Shown here in pieces: positions 1-9,406 of a stretch of DNA of 64,000 nucleotides. Made by a program: the position numbers and the translations under genes. The DNA is taken from assembly GCF_003113895.1 (NCBI RefSeq), contig NZ_BDUD01000001.1:2882712-2946711 (forward strand). Reading direction: 5' to 3'. A model generated the notes under the pieces. That model did not search any database. It was not told the DNA's origin and saw only the letters and a program-made list of their open reading frames with translations. This stretch comes from Nostoc commune NIES-4072. GTDB taxonomy: Bacteria; Cyanobacteriota; Cyanobacteriia; Cyanobacteriales; Nostocaceae. Numbering within the stretch: position 1 is the first letter of the stretch; each line of letters opens with the position of its first letter.

Positions 1-1878
1 ACGCTGGCATTAGGAACACAGCGCATGGTGAAGCGAAATGCACTGATTCGCAAATTGCCGGCGGTAGAAACCCTCGGTTCCGTCACCGTCATTTGTTCTG
101 ATAAGACTGGAACTTTGACTCAAAACAAAATGGTAGTACAAGCTGTTTGCATAGCCAGCAATACAGCCCACGTTACCGGAGATGGCTATACTCCTAATGG
201 TGAATTTCAATGGCAAGATAAAACCCATCTTTCCCAAGCTCACCCAGAACTACAAGCCTTATTACTAGCTTGCGTACTCTGTAATGATGCCATCTTACAA
301 AAAGAAAATGGCGAGTGGTCAATTTTGGGCGACCCCACAGAAGGTGCATTGTTGTCATTGGCAGGTAAAGGTTCTTTCCGCAAAGACGAGCAAGATAATC
401 GCTTTGCACGAGTGGCAGAGTTTCCCTTCTCCTCAGAACGCAAACGGATGAGCGTTATGGTAGAAGCAGAAGGATCTGGTGCAGGTATCAGCGCCTTCCA
501 TTTGCACACAACTCCCCATCTGATGTTTACTAAAGGCTCTCCCGAATTGACATTAGAACGATGCACTCACATTCAAGTCGGTAACGATGTCAAGCCACTA
601 ACAGCAGAACAACGAAGCCGTATTCTAGAGCAAAATAACAAGATGGCAATGCGGGGGCTAAGGGTTCTCGGCTTTGCTAACAAACTATTAACTGAACTAC
701 CACCAGAAGGTTCTGAAGATATTTCCGAAAACGCTCTCACATGGCTAGGATTGGTGGGAATGTTGGATGCTCCTCGCCCGGAAGTACGGGATGCAGTTGC
801 TCGCTGTCGCACGGCAGGAATTCGTCCGATAATGATTACAGGCGACCACCAACTAACAGCAAAAGCGATCGCTGAAGATTTAGGTATTGCCAGTCCTAAA
901 GATGAAGTCCTCACCGGGCGAGAACTCGAAAAACTTAGCATGGCAGAACTAGAACAACATGTAGACCGCGTTAGTGTCTACGCTCGCGTCTCTCCAGAAC
1001 ACAAGCTGAAGATTGTGCAAGCACTCCAACATCGGGGTCATGTTGTGGCTATGACTGGCGATGGCGTTAATGATGCTCCGGCTCTGAAGCAAGCAGATAT
1101 TGGTGTAGCAATGGGTATTACTGGCACTGATGTCAGTAAAGAAGCCAGCGACATGGTGCTATTAGATGACAACTTTTCTACTATTGTGGCAGCAGCAGAA
1201 GAAGGACGTGTCGTTTACATCAACATCCGCCGCTTTATCCGCTATATTCTCGGCAGTAATATTGGAGAAGTACTCACAATTGCTGCTGCACCTCTGATGG
1301 GTTTAGGTGGCGTACCCCTATCACCACTACAAATCCTTTGGATGAACCTTGTTACAGATGGAGTTCCCGCTCTAGCACTAGCTGTGGAACCGGGTAGACC
1401 AATTGTGATGCAACAACCTCCCAAAAATCCCAAGGAGAATATTTTTGCCCGTGGCTTAGGATCATACATGATTCGGATTGGAATTGTTTTAGCGATCATT
1501 ACTATCGCTATGATGTCCTGGGCTTATGGATACACCCAAGCAAATACGGCGGGTGGTACTCTTGATCCAGACCGTTGGAAAACAATGGTCTTTACTACTC
1601 TGTGTTTGTCACAGATGGGACACGCTCTAGCAATTCGCTCCAACACTCGTCTGTTTATGGAGATTAATCCCTTCTCTAATCCCTTTATTCTGGCATCGGT
1701 AATATTGACATCAATACTGCAACTGCTATTGATTTACGTTGAACCATTACGGAACTTCTTCAGCACCCACTACCTCACCTTCATGGAATTAATGATTTGT
1801 ATTGGTTTTAGCGCACTTACCTTTGTGTGGATTGAACTAGAGAAGTTGTTTATTCGTTGGCGTAGAAACACTCAGTAG
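1..1878 (+). CDS. P-type (calcium-type) cation-transporting ATPase, C-terminal part
   Basis: The reading frame is open from base 1, so the start lies upstream; 625 codons are visible. The phosphorylation motif DKTGTLT is followed by the nucleotide-binding domain (KGSPE), the hinge MITGDH, the Mg-binding motif [10 protein letters not shown] and a C-terminal bundle of hydrophobic segments. The motif [13 protein letters not shown] resembles transmembrane helix M6 of SERCA/PMR1-type P2A pumps, which carries a Ca2+-binding Asp, so ATP-driven Ca2+ export through the plasma membrane is the likely role. The N-terminal transmembrane helices and the TGE actuator loop are outside the window. Related P2 pumps can move Na+ or Mn2+, so the substrate is inferred. 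No partner gene is evident. Confidence 0.93.
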   Translation, partial: TLALGTQRMVKRNALIRKLPAVETLGSVTVICSDKTGTLTQNKMVVQAVCIASNTAHVTGDGYTPNGEFQWQDKTHLSQAHPELQALLLACVLCNDAILQKENGEWSILGDPTEGALLSLAGKGSFRKDEQDNRFARVAEFPFSSERKRMSVMVEAEGSGAGISAFHLHTTPHLMFTKGSPELTLERCTHIQVGNDVKPLTAEQRSRILEQNNKMAMRGLRVLGFANKLLTELPPEGSEDISENALTWLGLVGMLDAPRPEVRDAVARCRTAGIRPIMITGDHQLTAKAIAEDLGIASPKDEVLTGRELEKLSMAELEQHVDRVSVYARVSPEHKLKIVQALQHRGHVVAMTGDGVNDAPALKQADIGVAMGITGTDVSKEASDMVLLDDNFSTIVAAAEEGRVVYINIRRFIRYILGSNIGEVLTIAAAPLMGLGGVPLSPLQILWMNLVTDGVPALALAVEPGRPIVMQQPPKNPKENIFARGLGSYMIRIGIVLAIITIAMMSWAYGYTQANTAGGTLDPDRWKTMVFTTLCLSQMGHALAIRSNTRLFMEINPFSNPFILASVILTSILQLLLIYVEPLRNFFSTHYLTFMELMICIGFSALTFVWIELEKLFIRWRRNTQ

Positions 1879-2092
1879 TAGAGGACTATTTGTAGATACA
1901 GAAATTCATGCCGAATTGGGCAAACAAGGGAATCCAAATCTCTTTCCCTATATCCTGTTTTTCAGACAGAAAATTACGCCCAATTAGGCAATAAATAATT
2001 CGTAATTTTTCAGAGATGAGTGTTATTAAGTAGTAATTATTTGAGCAATAGATATTACTGTAAATAAAAAGTAGACTAAAAATAGAATTCAT

Positions 2093-2233
2093 TTCCGAAA
2101 CTTACGCGAAGATATTTCTGGCGGTGTTATTAATGCCATTGTTTCCTTACCGATCGCTTTAACGTTTAGGATGGCTTTTGATTTAGGAATAGTCGTAGTC
2201 GATAGGGTTGAAATCGGTTTGCAAATCGCTTGA
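2093..2233 (+). pseudogene. SulP-family anion permease, N-terminal remnant
   Basis: A short open stretch between stops encodes FRNLREDISGGVINAIVSLP followed by IALTF, which matches the first cytoplasmic stretch and first transmembrane helix of SulP sulfate/bicarbonate permeases. Homology then fades and the frame stops at 2231-2233. There is no plausible start codon, and the rest of the roughly 500-residue transporter is absent. Assignment rests on recognition of the N-terminal SulP pattern only. Confidence 0.55.
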
Positions 2234-2279
2234 GATGACAGATTGTTTGGCTAGAAGTTTGGGCATAACTACTGAAAAA

Positions 2280-4106
2280 ATGAGTAAAGTCACCATTCCA
2301 TTAGAAAAACCTCTCCGCTATGACCCAGAAGCGATCGCTCAAAATTACCGCGATCGTAAAATGCAAGTCTTCAAGCGGTTGCTGCAAGTTGTACTTCCCA
2401 TACTTGACTTTACTGTTAAATGGTGGTGGAACCGCAAAACAGGACAGTCTGCACAAAAGCAGCAGCGTCAAGCCATTCAACTGCGAGAAATTTTCACTCG
2501 CCTTGGCTCCACCTACATAAAGGTTGGTCAAGCACTATCAACTCGCCCTGATATACTGCCTTCAGTCTATATAGATGAACTTGCTAAACTTCAAGATCAA
2601 TTGCCTGCTTTTTCTAACGAACTAGCATACAAATTTATTCAAGAAGAATTAGGGAAAACTCCAGACCAAATTTATGCAGAATTATCTGTTGAACCAATCG
2701 CCGCCGGTTCTCTAGGGCAAGTTTATCAAGGCCGATTACACACAGGAGAGATAGTTGCTGTTAAAGTTCAAAGACCTGATCTTGCAGAAACAATTGCTCT
2801 AGATATATATATATTGCGGATTCTGGCTACTATCTTACAAAAGCGATATCAAGAAATTCGTACTAATTTAGTTGCCATTTTAGATGAGTTTGCTACCCAT
2901 CTGTTTGAAGAGATGGATTACATTCAAGAAGGAAAAAACGCAGAACACTTTGCTAATCTTTATGGTCAGTTGACTGATATTTATGTGCCTAAAATCTACT
3001 GGCAATATACTAATCGTCGCGTTTTGACGATGGAATGGATAAAAGGAACCAAGTTAACTCACCCAGCCGAAATACAGTCTCAGGGAATTGATGCTCGTTC
3101 AATAATTGAAGTTGGAGTACAGTGTACTCTCAGGCAATTGCTAGAACATGGTTTTTTTCATGCCGATCCTCATCCAGGTAATTTGCTGGCAATGGAAAAT
3201 GGCAAACTAGCTTATTTAGACTTTGGTATGATGAGCGAAATTAAGCCTCATCAAAGGTATGCTTTAATTAATGCTGTCGTTCACATTGTCAATCGAGATT
3301 TTTCAGCACTGGTAGAAGACTATATAGAATTGGAGTTTTTACCTCCTGATGCAGACATAACTCCCATTAGTGCTGCATTGACAAAGCTGTTTAATGATGC
3401 CCTTACATCTAGCGTTGCTCAATTAAACTTTCAGGTAATTATTCAACAGCTTTCAGAATTGATGTACCAATATTCCTTTCAAGTACCAGCGTACTATGCA
3501 CTAATTATTCGTTCGTTGGTAGCATTAGAGGGAATTGCAATCACCATAGACCCGGACTTTAAAGTTTTAGTTTCTGCATATCCTTACGTTCTCAAACGCC
3601 TTTTAACTGATCCAGCCCCACAATTACAACCGACTTTTAAGAATCTACTCTTTAAAAATGGTAATTTTCGGTGGAATCGTCTAGAAACAGTATTAATTAA
3701 CTTTAGTAATACTAAAGATTTTAACTTTAGTAGAACATTAGAACAGGGTGTTAGTTATTTATTATCAGATCAAGGGAAGTTTGTTCGCATCCGTCTAGCG
3801 GATGAGCTACTCAAAATCTTAGATGCTTTTGGCGAAACCTTGCTATCTAAAACACCAGTTATTTTTGGGATGCATCTGAATTATCATCACCAAAATTTAG
3901 TAGTTATTGATTTAGAGACGCTAGAATACCTCAAACGTATTTGGATACTATTGCAAAAATTGCCAGGATTTGACTTTATACAACTAGCGCGGACAGTTGC
4001 CCAAATTTTGATGATACCAGTTACTCATGAAACTGGCCAATATATTGTCAAACAACTGTTGCAAAAAAATATGAACCGACTTATAAATGATGAAATTACA
4101 ACTTGA
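2280..4106 (+). CDS. ABC1/AarF/UbiB-family atypical protein kinase
   Basis: A protein of about 608 residues in the ABC1/ADCK/UbiB family, which supports prenylquinone metabolism in bacteria and plastids. The N-terminal part carries the family KxGQ signature (IKVGQALSTRPDILP), an Ala-rich loop in place of the usual Gly-rich loop (AAGSLGQVYQG), the VAVKVQRP lysine, the catalytic HADPHPGN and the DFG-like LDFGMM. I chose the ATG at 2280 because residues from MSKVTIPLEK onward look like family sequence. An ATG at 2235 and a TTG at 2208 are in frame. The gene stands alone. Its precise substrate is unknown. Confidence 0.93.
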   Translation: MSKVTIPLEKPLRYDPEAIAQNYRDRKMQVFKRLLQVVLPILDFTVKWWWNRKTGQSAQKQQRQAIQLREIFTRLGSTYIKVGQALSTRPDILPSVYIDELAKLQDQLPAFSNELAYKFIQEELGKTPDQIYAELSVEPIAAGSLGQVYQGRLHTGEIVAVKVQRPDLAETIALDIYILRILATILQKRYQEIRTNLVAILDEFATHLFEEMDYIQEGKNAEHFANLYGQLTDIYVPKIYWQYTNRRVLTMEWIKGTKLTHPAEIQSQGIDARSIIEVGVQCTLRQLLEHGFFHADPHPGNLLAMENGKLAYLDFGMMSEIKPHQRYALINAVVHIVNRDFSALVEDYIELEFLPPDADITPISAALTKLFNDALTSSVAQLNFQVIIQQLSELMYQYSFQVPAYYALIIRSLVALEGIAITIDPDFKVLVSAYPYVLKRLLTDPAPQLQPTFKNLLFKNGNFRWNRLETVLINFSNTKDFNFSRTLEQGVSYLLSDQGKFVRIRLADELLKILDAFGETLLSKTPVIFGMHLNYHHQNLVVIDLETLEYLKRIWILLQKLPGFDFIQLARTVAQILMIPVTHETGQYIVKQLLQKNMNRLINDEITT

Positions 4107-4173
4107 AACTGCTATCTACTAGACTTTTAGCGATCGCTATTCAAGGACTATTAGCCCCAAAACTGTAGTACTG

Positions 4174-4380
4174 GTGTGCTACAAAGCGAAGTGCGGAATA
4201 GATGTCTGGATAGGTAGTTTGTCTAGTAAAAAAGTCACCGCCGTCATTTGTAGTGTTGACTTAGAAAAACGGGATACAGAAATCAAAATACTTCTGGGCT
4301 GCACTTCTGGGGAAAATCAAGCCATCTTGGATATCCATAATACAGGTTCTCAATCGGCAATATTATTGGTTCGCAAGTAA
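4174..4380 (+). CDS. Short hypothetical ORF
   Basis: A 68-codon frame with a GTG start, lying between the ABC1 kinase and a truncated dehydrogenase. I do not recognise the product. There is no signal peptide or known motif, and the sequence has only moderate hydrophobicity. It may be a remnant rather than a gene, since the neighbouring gene is clearly broken. Confidence 0.25.
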   Translation: MCYKAKCGIDVWIGSLSSKKVTAVICSVDLEKRDTEIKILLGCTSGENQAILDIHNTGSQSAILLVRK

Positions 4381-4405
4381 ATTACATTTTTGAGCGTAAG
4401 GTTGT

Positions 4406-4783
4406 ATGAGTTTAGAACTAAAATTATCAGGTAAAACAGCGATCGTTACCGGAGGAAGTGCGGGAATTGGATTAGCTACTGCCAAAGCACTTTATAGTGA
4501 GGGCGTGAGTGTTGCGATCGCAGCCCGCAATCAAGAACGCTTAGATCAAGCTGTGGCTGACATCCAATCCTTACCCACGCTAGGCGCTAAAGTTATTGCC
4601 ATCAGCGCCGATCTGACTAAAGCAGAAGATGTTGAAAAAGTTGTCTCTACAACATTAGCCCAATTTAATCAAATTGATATTTTGATTAACAATGCAGGTT
4701 CAGCCCGTGCTGGGTCTTTCGTAGAATCAACTGATGATTTATTCTTGGATGCTTGGAACTTAAAAGCCAATTATTCTTGCTAA
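4406..4783 (+). pseudogene. Short-chain dehydrogenase/reductase, truncated after about 120 residues
   Basis: The frame begins as a normal classical SDR. It has a Rossmann TGGSAGIG nucleotide-binding motif near residue 15, an acidic-patch Asp (SADLT) and the NNAG motif. Homology stops after WNLK and the frame ends a few codons later, before the catalytic Ser and YxxxK that a roughly 260-residue SDR needs. It cannot be a working dehydrogenase. The 230 bases downstream hold no continuation that I could find, which suggests a deletion or replacement of the 3' half rather than a point frameshift. Confidence 0.85.
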
Positions 4784-5015
4784 TAGTGTGACATTGTTTT
4801 TTAACTTGATAATTTTATGGCTTAAAATTAAATATAGATAAAGAAGCCCTGATGACTATAAATCTCGGCTAGACAAACTCTTGTCAGCCTGCGTGGACTA
4901 AAATAAAACCCACGTTCGCGTCCCATCTCGTAGAAAAGAGAAGGAAAAGTGGTTTTTGCCTGTGTAGGCGCGAATTCTATGAGACTCCATTATTTAAACA
5001 CACCTAACAACATTT

Positions 5016-6671
5016 GTGACATCATCTGTATTTACCTCTGAACACCTCCTTTTCACCCCCGCTAACCCAGATGCCAAAGCTATCCCCATCATCTTCGCCT
5101 TTCCCAATGAGTACAGCGTAGGCATCACTAGCCTCGGCTATCAGGTAGTTTGGGCAACCTTAGCAATGCGTGATGATGTGCAGGTGAGTCGCCTGTTTAC
5201 AGATACTCACGAACAACTCCCCAGAACCCCGGAAATTGTAGGATTTTCGATTTCCTGGGAACTGGATTATGTAAATATTTTAAATTTGCTGGAATCTTTA
5301 GAAATTCCGATTCTAGCAACTTCTCGTGATGATTCTCATCCGATAATTTTTGGTGGTGGGCCCGTTCTTACAGCGAATCCCGAACCTTTTGCAGATTTTT
5401 TTGATGTAATTTTACTGGGGGATGGCGAAAACCTCTTGGGAAATTTCATTGAGGCGTACAAAGAAGTGAGAAATGCTTCTAGACAAACTCAACTCAAAAG
5501 ACTTGCACAAATACCAGGAATTTATGTACCCAGTTTGTATGAAGTCGAATATCACAGCATAGATGGTGCAGTAAAGTCAATTAAACCAATTTCTCCCGAA
5601 ATTCCCGCAGTGGTGCAAAAGCAAACTTACAGAGGAAACACGCTATCGGCATCAACTGTAGTCACCGAAAAAGCCGCATGGGAAAATATTTACATGGTGG
5701 AAGTGGTAAGAAGTTGTCCAGAAATGTGCCGCTTTTGTTTGGCGAGTTATCTCACACTGCCTTTTAGAACAGCCAGTCTTGAAAGTTCGTTAATTCCAGC
5801 CATTGAAAGAGGTTTAGAAGTCACAAATCGGTTAGGATTATTGGGGGCTTCTGTAACTCAGCATCCAGAATTTGGGACTTTGCTAGATTATATTAGTCAA
5901 CCAAAGTATCATGATGTCCGTCTCAGTATTGCTTCAGTGCGAACCAATACCGTAACAGTGCAGTTAGCAGAAACTTTGACGAAACGAGACACGCGATCGC
6001 TTACCATTGCTGTAGAAAGTGGTTCGGAGAAAATCCGGCAAATCATCAACAAAAAGCTGCATAACGACGAAATTATCCAAGCGGCGGTAAATGCTAAAGC
6101 TGGCGGATTAAAAAGCTTGAAACTCTACGGAATGGCAGGAATTCCCGGTGAAGAAGTAGAAGATTTAGAACAAACCGTGGTGATGATGCGTAATATCAAA
6201 AAAGCTGCGCCAGGATTGCGGTTAACATACGGATGCAGCACCTTTGTACCCAAAGCACACACACCGTTTCAATGGTTTGGGGTGAATCGCCAAGCCGAAA
6301 AGCGGTTGCAGTTTTTGCAAAAACAGCTAAAACCACAGGGGATAGAGTTTCGCCCAGAAAGCTATAATTGGTCGATTATACAGGCTTTGTTATCGAGAGG
6401 CGATCGCAGAGTGTCCCAACTCCTGCAACTGACTCGTGACTTTGGCGACTCCTTGGGTAGCTACAAACGTGCTTTTAAACAACTCAAAGGACAAATCCCC
6501 GATTTAGATTTCTACGTCCACGCCGAATGGTCAACAGAACAAGTATTACCCTGGAGCCACTTGCAAGGGCCTCTGCCACAGTCTACACTACTAAAGCATT
6601 TGGCTGAAGCTCAGAGTTATATCAACCCATCCCCAAAGGAATTACAGCCAGTACTGGGGGCTAGGGACTAA
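5016..6671 (+). CDS. B12-binding-domain type radical SAM protein
   Basis: A 551-residue protein with a GTG start. Residues 1-150 resemble a cobalamin-binding-type Rossmann domain (GFSISWELDYVNILNLL, then FGGGPVLTANPEPF and LLGDGE). The radical SAM core follows with the cluster motif CPEMCRFC around residue 235, and later SVRTN, AVESGSE and LYGMAGIPGEE. This layout is that of the B12-binding/radical SAM superfamily, whose members carry out methylations and other radical chemistry; the substrate cannot be read from sequence. It has no cysteine-rich tail. It is followed by repeat-rich DNA and two small genes on the same strand. Confidence 0.88.
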   Translation: MTSSVFTSEHLLFTPANPDAKAIPIIFAFPNEYSVGITSLGYQVVWATLAMRDDVQVSRLFTDTHEQLPRTPEIVGFSISWELDYVNILNLLESLEIPILATSRDDSHPIIFGGGPVLTANPEPFADFFDVILLGDGENLLGNFIEAYKEVRNASRQTQLKRLAQIPGIYVPSLYEVEYHSIDGAVKSIKPISPEIPAVVQKQTYRGNTLSASTVVTEKAAWENIYMVEVVRSCPEMCRFCLASYLTLPFRTASLESSLIPAIERGLEVTNRLGLLGASVTQHPEFGTLLDYISQPKYHDVRLSIASVRTNTVTVQLAETLTKRDTRSLTIAVESGSEKIRQIINKKLHNDEIIQAAVNAKAGGLKSLKLYGMAGIPGEEVEDLEQTVVMMRNIKKAAPGLRLTYGCSTFVPKAHTPFQWFGVNRQAEKRLQFLQKQLKPQGIEFRPESYNWSIIQALLSRGDRRVSQLLQLTRDFGDSLGSYKRAFKQLKGQIPDLDFYVHAEWSTEQVLPWSHLQGPLPQSTLLKHLAEAQSYINPSPKELQPVLGARD

Positions 6672-6679
6672 AGAGTAGG

Positions 6680-6845
6680 GGAGTGGGGAGATGAGGGAGC
6701 AGGGGCAGGGGAGACAAGGGGACAAGGCGACTTAAATCAGAACTTGCAACAAGTGTTTCCCCTTGTCCCCAATTCTCAAGAGTCCCCAAGTCCTCTTTCC
6801 CATGCCCAATGCCCAATGCCCAATGCCCAATACCATTGAATTCCT
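6680..6845. repeat. Low-complexity purine-rich and CCCAATG repeats
   Basis: The intergenic DNA holds a degenerate run of GGGGAG/GGGGACAA units followed by tandem CCCAATG heptamers near 6799-6830. This is typical short-repeat filler of Nostoc-type genomes. It extends the next gene's frame upstream artificially. Confidence 0.7.
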
Positions 6846-6858
6846 AGCTGAAAACTTG

Positions 6859-7047
6859 ATGCAAAACACAGCCGAGTATTACTGCGCCTATTGCGGCGAA
6901 CCGAACTTAACTTTTATTGACTTGAGTGCTGGAGGACAGCAATCCTACGTTGAAGATTGTCAAGTTTGCTGTAATCCAAATATTTTGTATGTGCGGGTTG
7001 ATGAAGATACCCTAGATATCGAGATTGATACAGAATCCGAAAGTTGA
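6859..7047 (+). CDS. CPXCG motif-containing cysteine-rich protein
   Basis: A 62-residue protein with two cysteine pairs, CAYCGEPN and CQVCCNP, and an acidic tail, matching the small CPXCG zinc-ribbon-like family. The pairs could bind a metal ion. The open frame extends upstream through a CCCAATG repeat tract, but the ATG at 6859 directly precedes the conserved part and is the sensible start. It lies 19 bases before the START-like gene on the same strand, so the two may be co-transcribed. Function is not established. Confidence 0.8.
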   Translation: MQNTAEYYCAYCGEPNLTFIDLSAGGQQSYVEDCQVCCNPNILYVRVDEDTLDIEIDTESES

Positions 7048-7066
7048 ATTTTAGGTTTTTCTTTCC

Positions 7067-7516
7067 ATGCTGCACTTTAAACATTCCTCAGTAATTAATG
7101 CCCCACCAGAAGTAGTTTGGAAATTTCACGAAAGGGCAGATATTTTGCGACTGCTGAATCCACCTTGGCAGCCAGTCCAAGTGGTTCGTCGTGAGGGGGG
7201 ACTGAACGTAGGCGCTATCACAGAATTTCGCCTGTTTCTCGGCCCATTACCCTTAACTTGGTTAGCGCGTCATACTGAATGTGAAAAATATCGCCTGTTT
7301 ACCGATGAACAGATATCTGGCCCCTTTGAATCTTGGGTACATCGACATGAATTTGAACCAGAAGCTGGCAAAACTAGGCTGACTGATGCTATTTCCTTCT
7401 CTATGCCTGGCGGAGGAACAGTTGAATTTGTCAGTGGTTGGTTAGTACAAGTGCAACTAGAAGCTATGTTTCGCTATCGCCACTATGTAACGAAACGAGA
7501 ATGTGAGTCGCAATAA
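7067..7516 (+). CDS. SRPBCC (START-like) family protein
   Basis: A 149-residue protein beginning MLHFKHSSVINAPPEVVW, the standard opening of polyketide-cyclase/START-like SRPBCC folds. A central FRLFLGPLPLTWLARH stretch and a C-terminal amphipathic helix follow. Such folds bind hydrophobic ligands in a cavity; the ligand here is unknown. In cyanobacteria this subtype is often called cyclase/dehydrase. It closely follows the CPXCG gene. Confidence 0.85.
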   Translation: MLHFKHSSVINAPPEVVWKFHERADILRLLNPPWQPVQVVRREGGLNVGAITEFRLFLGPLPLTWLARHTECEKYRLFTDEQISGPFESWVHRHEFEPEAGKTRLTDAISFSMPGGGTVEFVSGWLVQVQLEAMFRYRHYVTKRECESQ

Positions 7517-7538
7517 CAGAATCTACTGCTAGCAAAAA

Positions 7539-7667
7539 TTAATTATCCTGATTCTTCAACCCTTGCCGCGAAACCCACTTTATTAAACCAGGGAACAACC
7601 GATACAAAGCTTGCGATAAATTCTCCCAACCAAGCATCGCACCTGTAATCAGTACCGTAGGAGTCAT
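7539..7667 (-). pseudogene. Short-chain dehydrogenase with an internal deletion (42 codons left)
   Basis: Read on the minus strand from an ATG at 7667, the frame starts MTPTVLITGA, a typical SDR N-terminus. It then passes directly into LSQALYRLFPGLIKWVSRQG and a short basic tail, which looks like the C-terminus of a cyanobacterial SDR of roughly 250 residues. The core (GxGIG, NNAG, YxxxK) is missing with the frame kept. I infer one internal deletion of about 600 bases. It is unrelated in sequence to the truncated SDR at 4406. Confidence 0.55.
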
Positions 7668-8135
7668 ACTTTAAGTTTGAAAAACCTATTTACTGTTGAT
7701 TTGTCTAGTTAATAACACTCTACAAACCTTCTAACTTTTGTTAGATTTTTTCTCATTTCCAAAATAGTTTTTTAGTGAAATTACAAGTTCTCGTTAGCAG
7801 TTGTTTAGTAAAAATACCTCTGGTTTACAGACTAATAGAAGCTATTATTGAACTTTTGTTAGATAAATCTTTGCTCAACTCCTTAAAATCTCATTCTTTA
7901 GAGTTGCTTCTACTTTGAAACTAGAGACAGATAGCGTCAAATTGCTAAGTTAAGTAATATGAAGAATGTAATGAACTTCTTAAATTAACTTAATAATGGC
8001 AATTACTCTTAGTGATAAAACTGAAACTGCATACAATAGACCTCTTGCAAAAGTGCTTTTTGCACTCTTGGGGAAAAGGGTAATGGTTTTAGGGGAAGGA
8101 GACAATACAGAAGTCTCCACTCATATCACCAAAAC
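7668..8135. other. AT-rich gap without a recognised gene
   Basis: These 470 bases are AT-rich with stops in all frames. I see no gene, tRNA or clear promoter pair. The last 40 bases include TCACC-AAACAG, which is shared with the left flank of the second copy of the mobile hairpin element at 39.5 kb. Confidence 0.5.
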
Positions 8136-8345
8136 AGTGCTGAGTGCCGAGTAACGAGTGCTGAGTAAAAAGTAAAATTAATTGCACTCAGCATATAGGG
8201 TCTGAATCCTTACAATTTATTTATGAAAAAAATAAAAATATTTTTTTTGAGACACGTAGTGCAAGAAAAAATACGTCCTTGTTTTCAATCCCCTAGTTTT
8301 AACTATGGGGTTATACTCAGCACTCAGCACTCAGTACTCAGCACT
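8136..8345. mobile_element. MITE-like hairpin element, copy A
   Basis: About 210 bases bounded by complementary ends built from AGTGCTGAGT on the left and ACTCAGCACT on the right. The inside (GAGACACGTAGTGCAAGAAA, ATACGTCCTTG, CAATCCCCTAG, CTATGGGGTT) aligns with the element at 39518-39709. Two dispersed copies with inverted ends and no coding capacity indicate a non-autonomous element. Confidence 0.7.
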
Positions 8346-8558
8346 ACTGAACCAACCTTTTAACTGAAAACAGTTTTTAGAATAGCAGTGGCTTGTGTAA
8401 TACTAGTTAAAGTATCTTAATATTTCTATATATTTTTTAGCAGTGGCATTGTCCAGTGCAAAAAATTGACCACTAACAGATTTTCTCGGTTAGTCTTTTT
8501 TGTCATGACTATATTTTATTTTTGAAATTTTCATCTGAATGCGAGGCGGAGTAAAAGC

Positions 8559-9320
8559 GTGATCCAGTTAGAACAACCACCCAGTCATCAAACAAAACGG
8601 ACTCCAGTAGTGAAAAGTAAATCTCAGTTCAAAGGGCTTTTCATTGCTATTGTCATTGTTAGCGCATGGGTTATTAGCCTGAGTATATTACTTTCACTTG
8701 ACATCTCCAAGCTGAAATTTTGGATATTATTGCCTGTTATCCTATGGCAGACATTTTTATATACGGGATTATTTATTACATCTCATGATGCCATGCATGG
8801 TGTAGTATTTCCCCAGAATCCCAAGATTAATCATTTTATTGGAACATTGACCTTATCCCTTTATGCTCTTTTACCATATCAAAAACTCCTGAAAAAACAT
8901 TGGTTACATCACCATAATCCCGCAACTAAAATAGACCCAGATTTTCATAATGGTAAACACCAAAATTTCTTTGCTTGGTATTTTCATTTTATGAAAGGTT
9001 ACTGGAGTTGGGGACAAATAATTGCTTTGACTATTATTTATAACTTTGCTAAATACATACTCCATATACCAACTGATAATCTAACTTACTTTTGGGTGTT
9101 ACCCTCGCTTTTAAGTTCATTACAATTATTCTATTTCGGCACTTTTTTACCTCATAGTGAACCAATAGGAGGTTATGTACAGCCTCATTGTGCCCAAACG
9201 ATTAGCCGTCCAATTTGGTGGTCATTTATTACATGCTATCATTTCGGCTACCACGAAGAACATCACCAATATCCCAATGTTTGTTGGTGGCAGTTACCAG
9301 AAATTTACAAAGCAAAATAG
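8559..9320 (+). CDS. crtW: Beta-carotene ketolase CrtW
   Basis: A 253-residue integral membrane di-iron oxygenase of the fatty-acid-hydroxylase/desaturase class. It inserts 4-keto groups into beta-carotene to make echinenone and canthaxanthin. The His clusters HDAMH, HWLHHH and EEHHQYP are present, along with four hydrophobic spans and the conserved stretches WQTFLYTGLFIT, QLFYFGTFLPH and CYHFGYH, which match CrtW rather than CrtO. The start is a GTG after GCGGAG. The gene is a single transcription unit downstream of a gap with a MITE, and no other carotenoid gene is adjacent. Confidence 0.93.
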   Translation: MIQLEQPPSHQTKRTPVVKSKSQFKGLFIAIVIVSAWVISLSILLSLDISKLKFWILLPVILWQTFLYTGLFITSHDAMHGVVFPQNPKINHFIGTLTLSLYALLPYQKLLKKHWLHHHNPATKIDPDFHNGKHQNFFAWYFHFMKGYWSWGQIIALTIIYNFAKYILHIPTDNLTYFWVLPSLLSSLQLFYFGTFLPHSEPIGGYVQPHCAQTISRPIWWSFITCYHFGYHEEHHQYPNVCWWQLPEIYKAK

Positions 9321-9406
9321 TTATTGTCTATCTAATATAATAGCAATAAGAATTACACGATAATCTATATAGTTTGAGTAAAGCATTCTTTTAGATTATC
9401 CTACTT

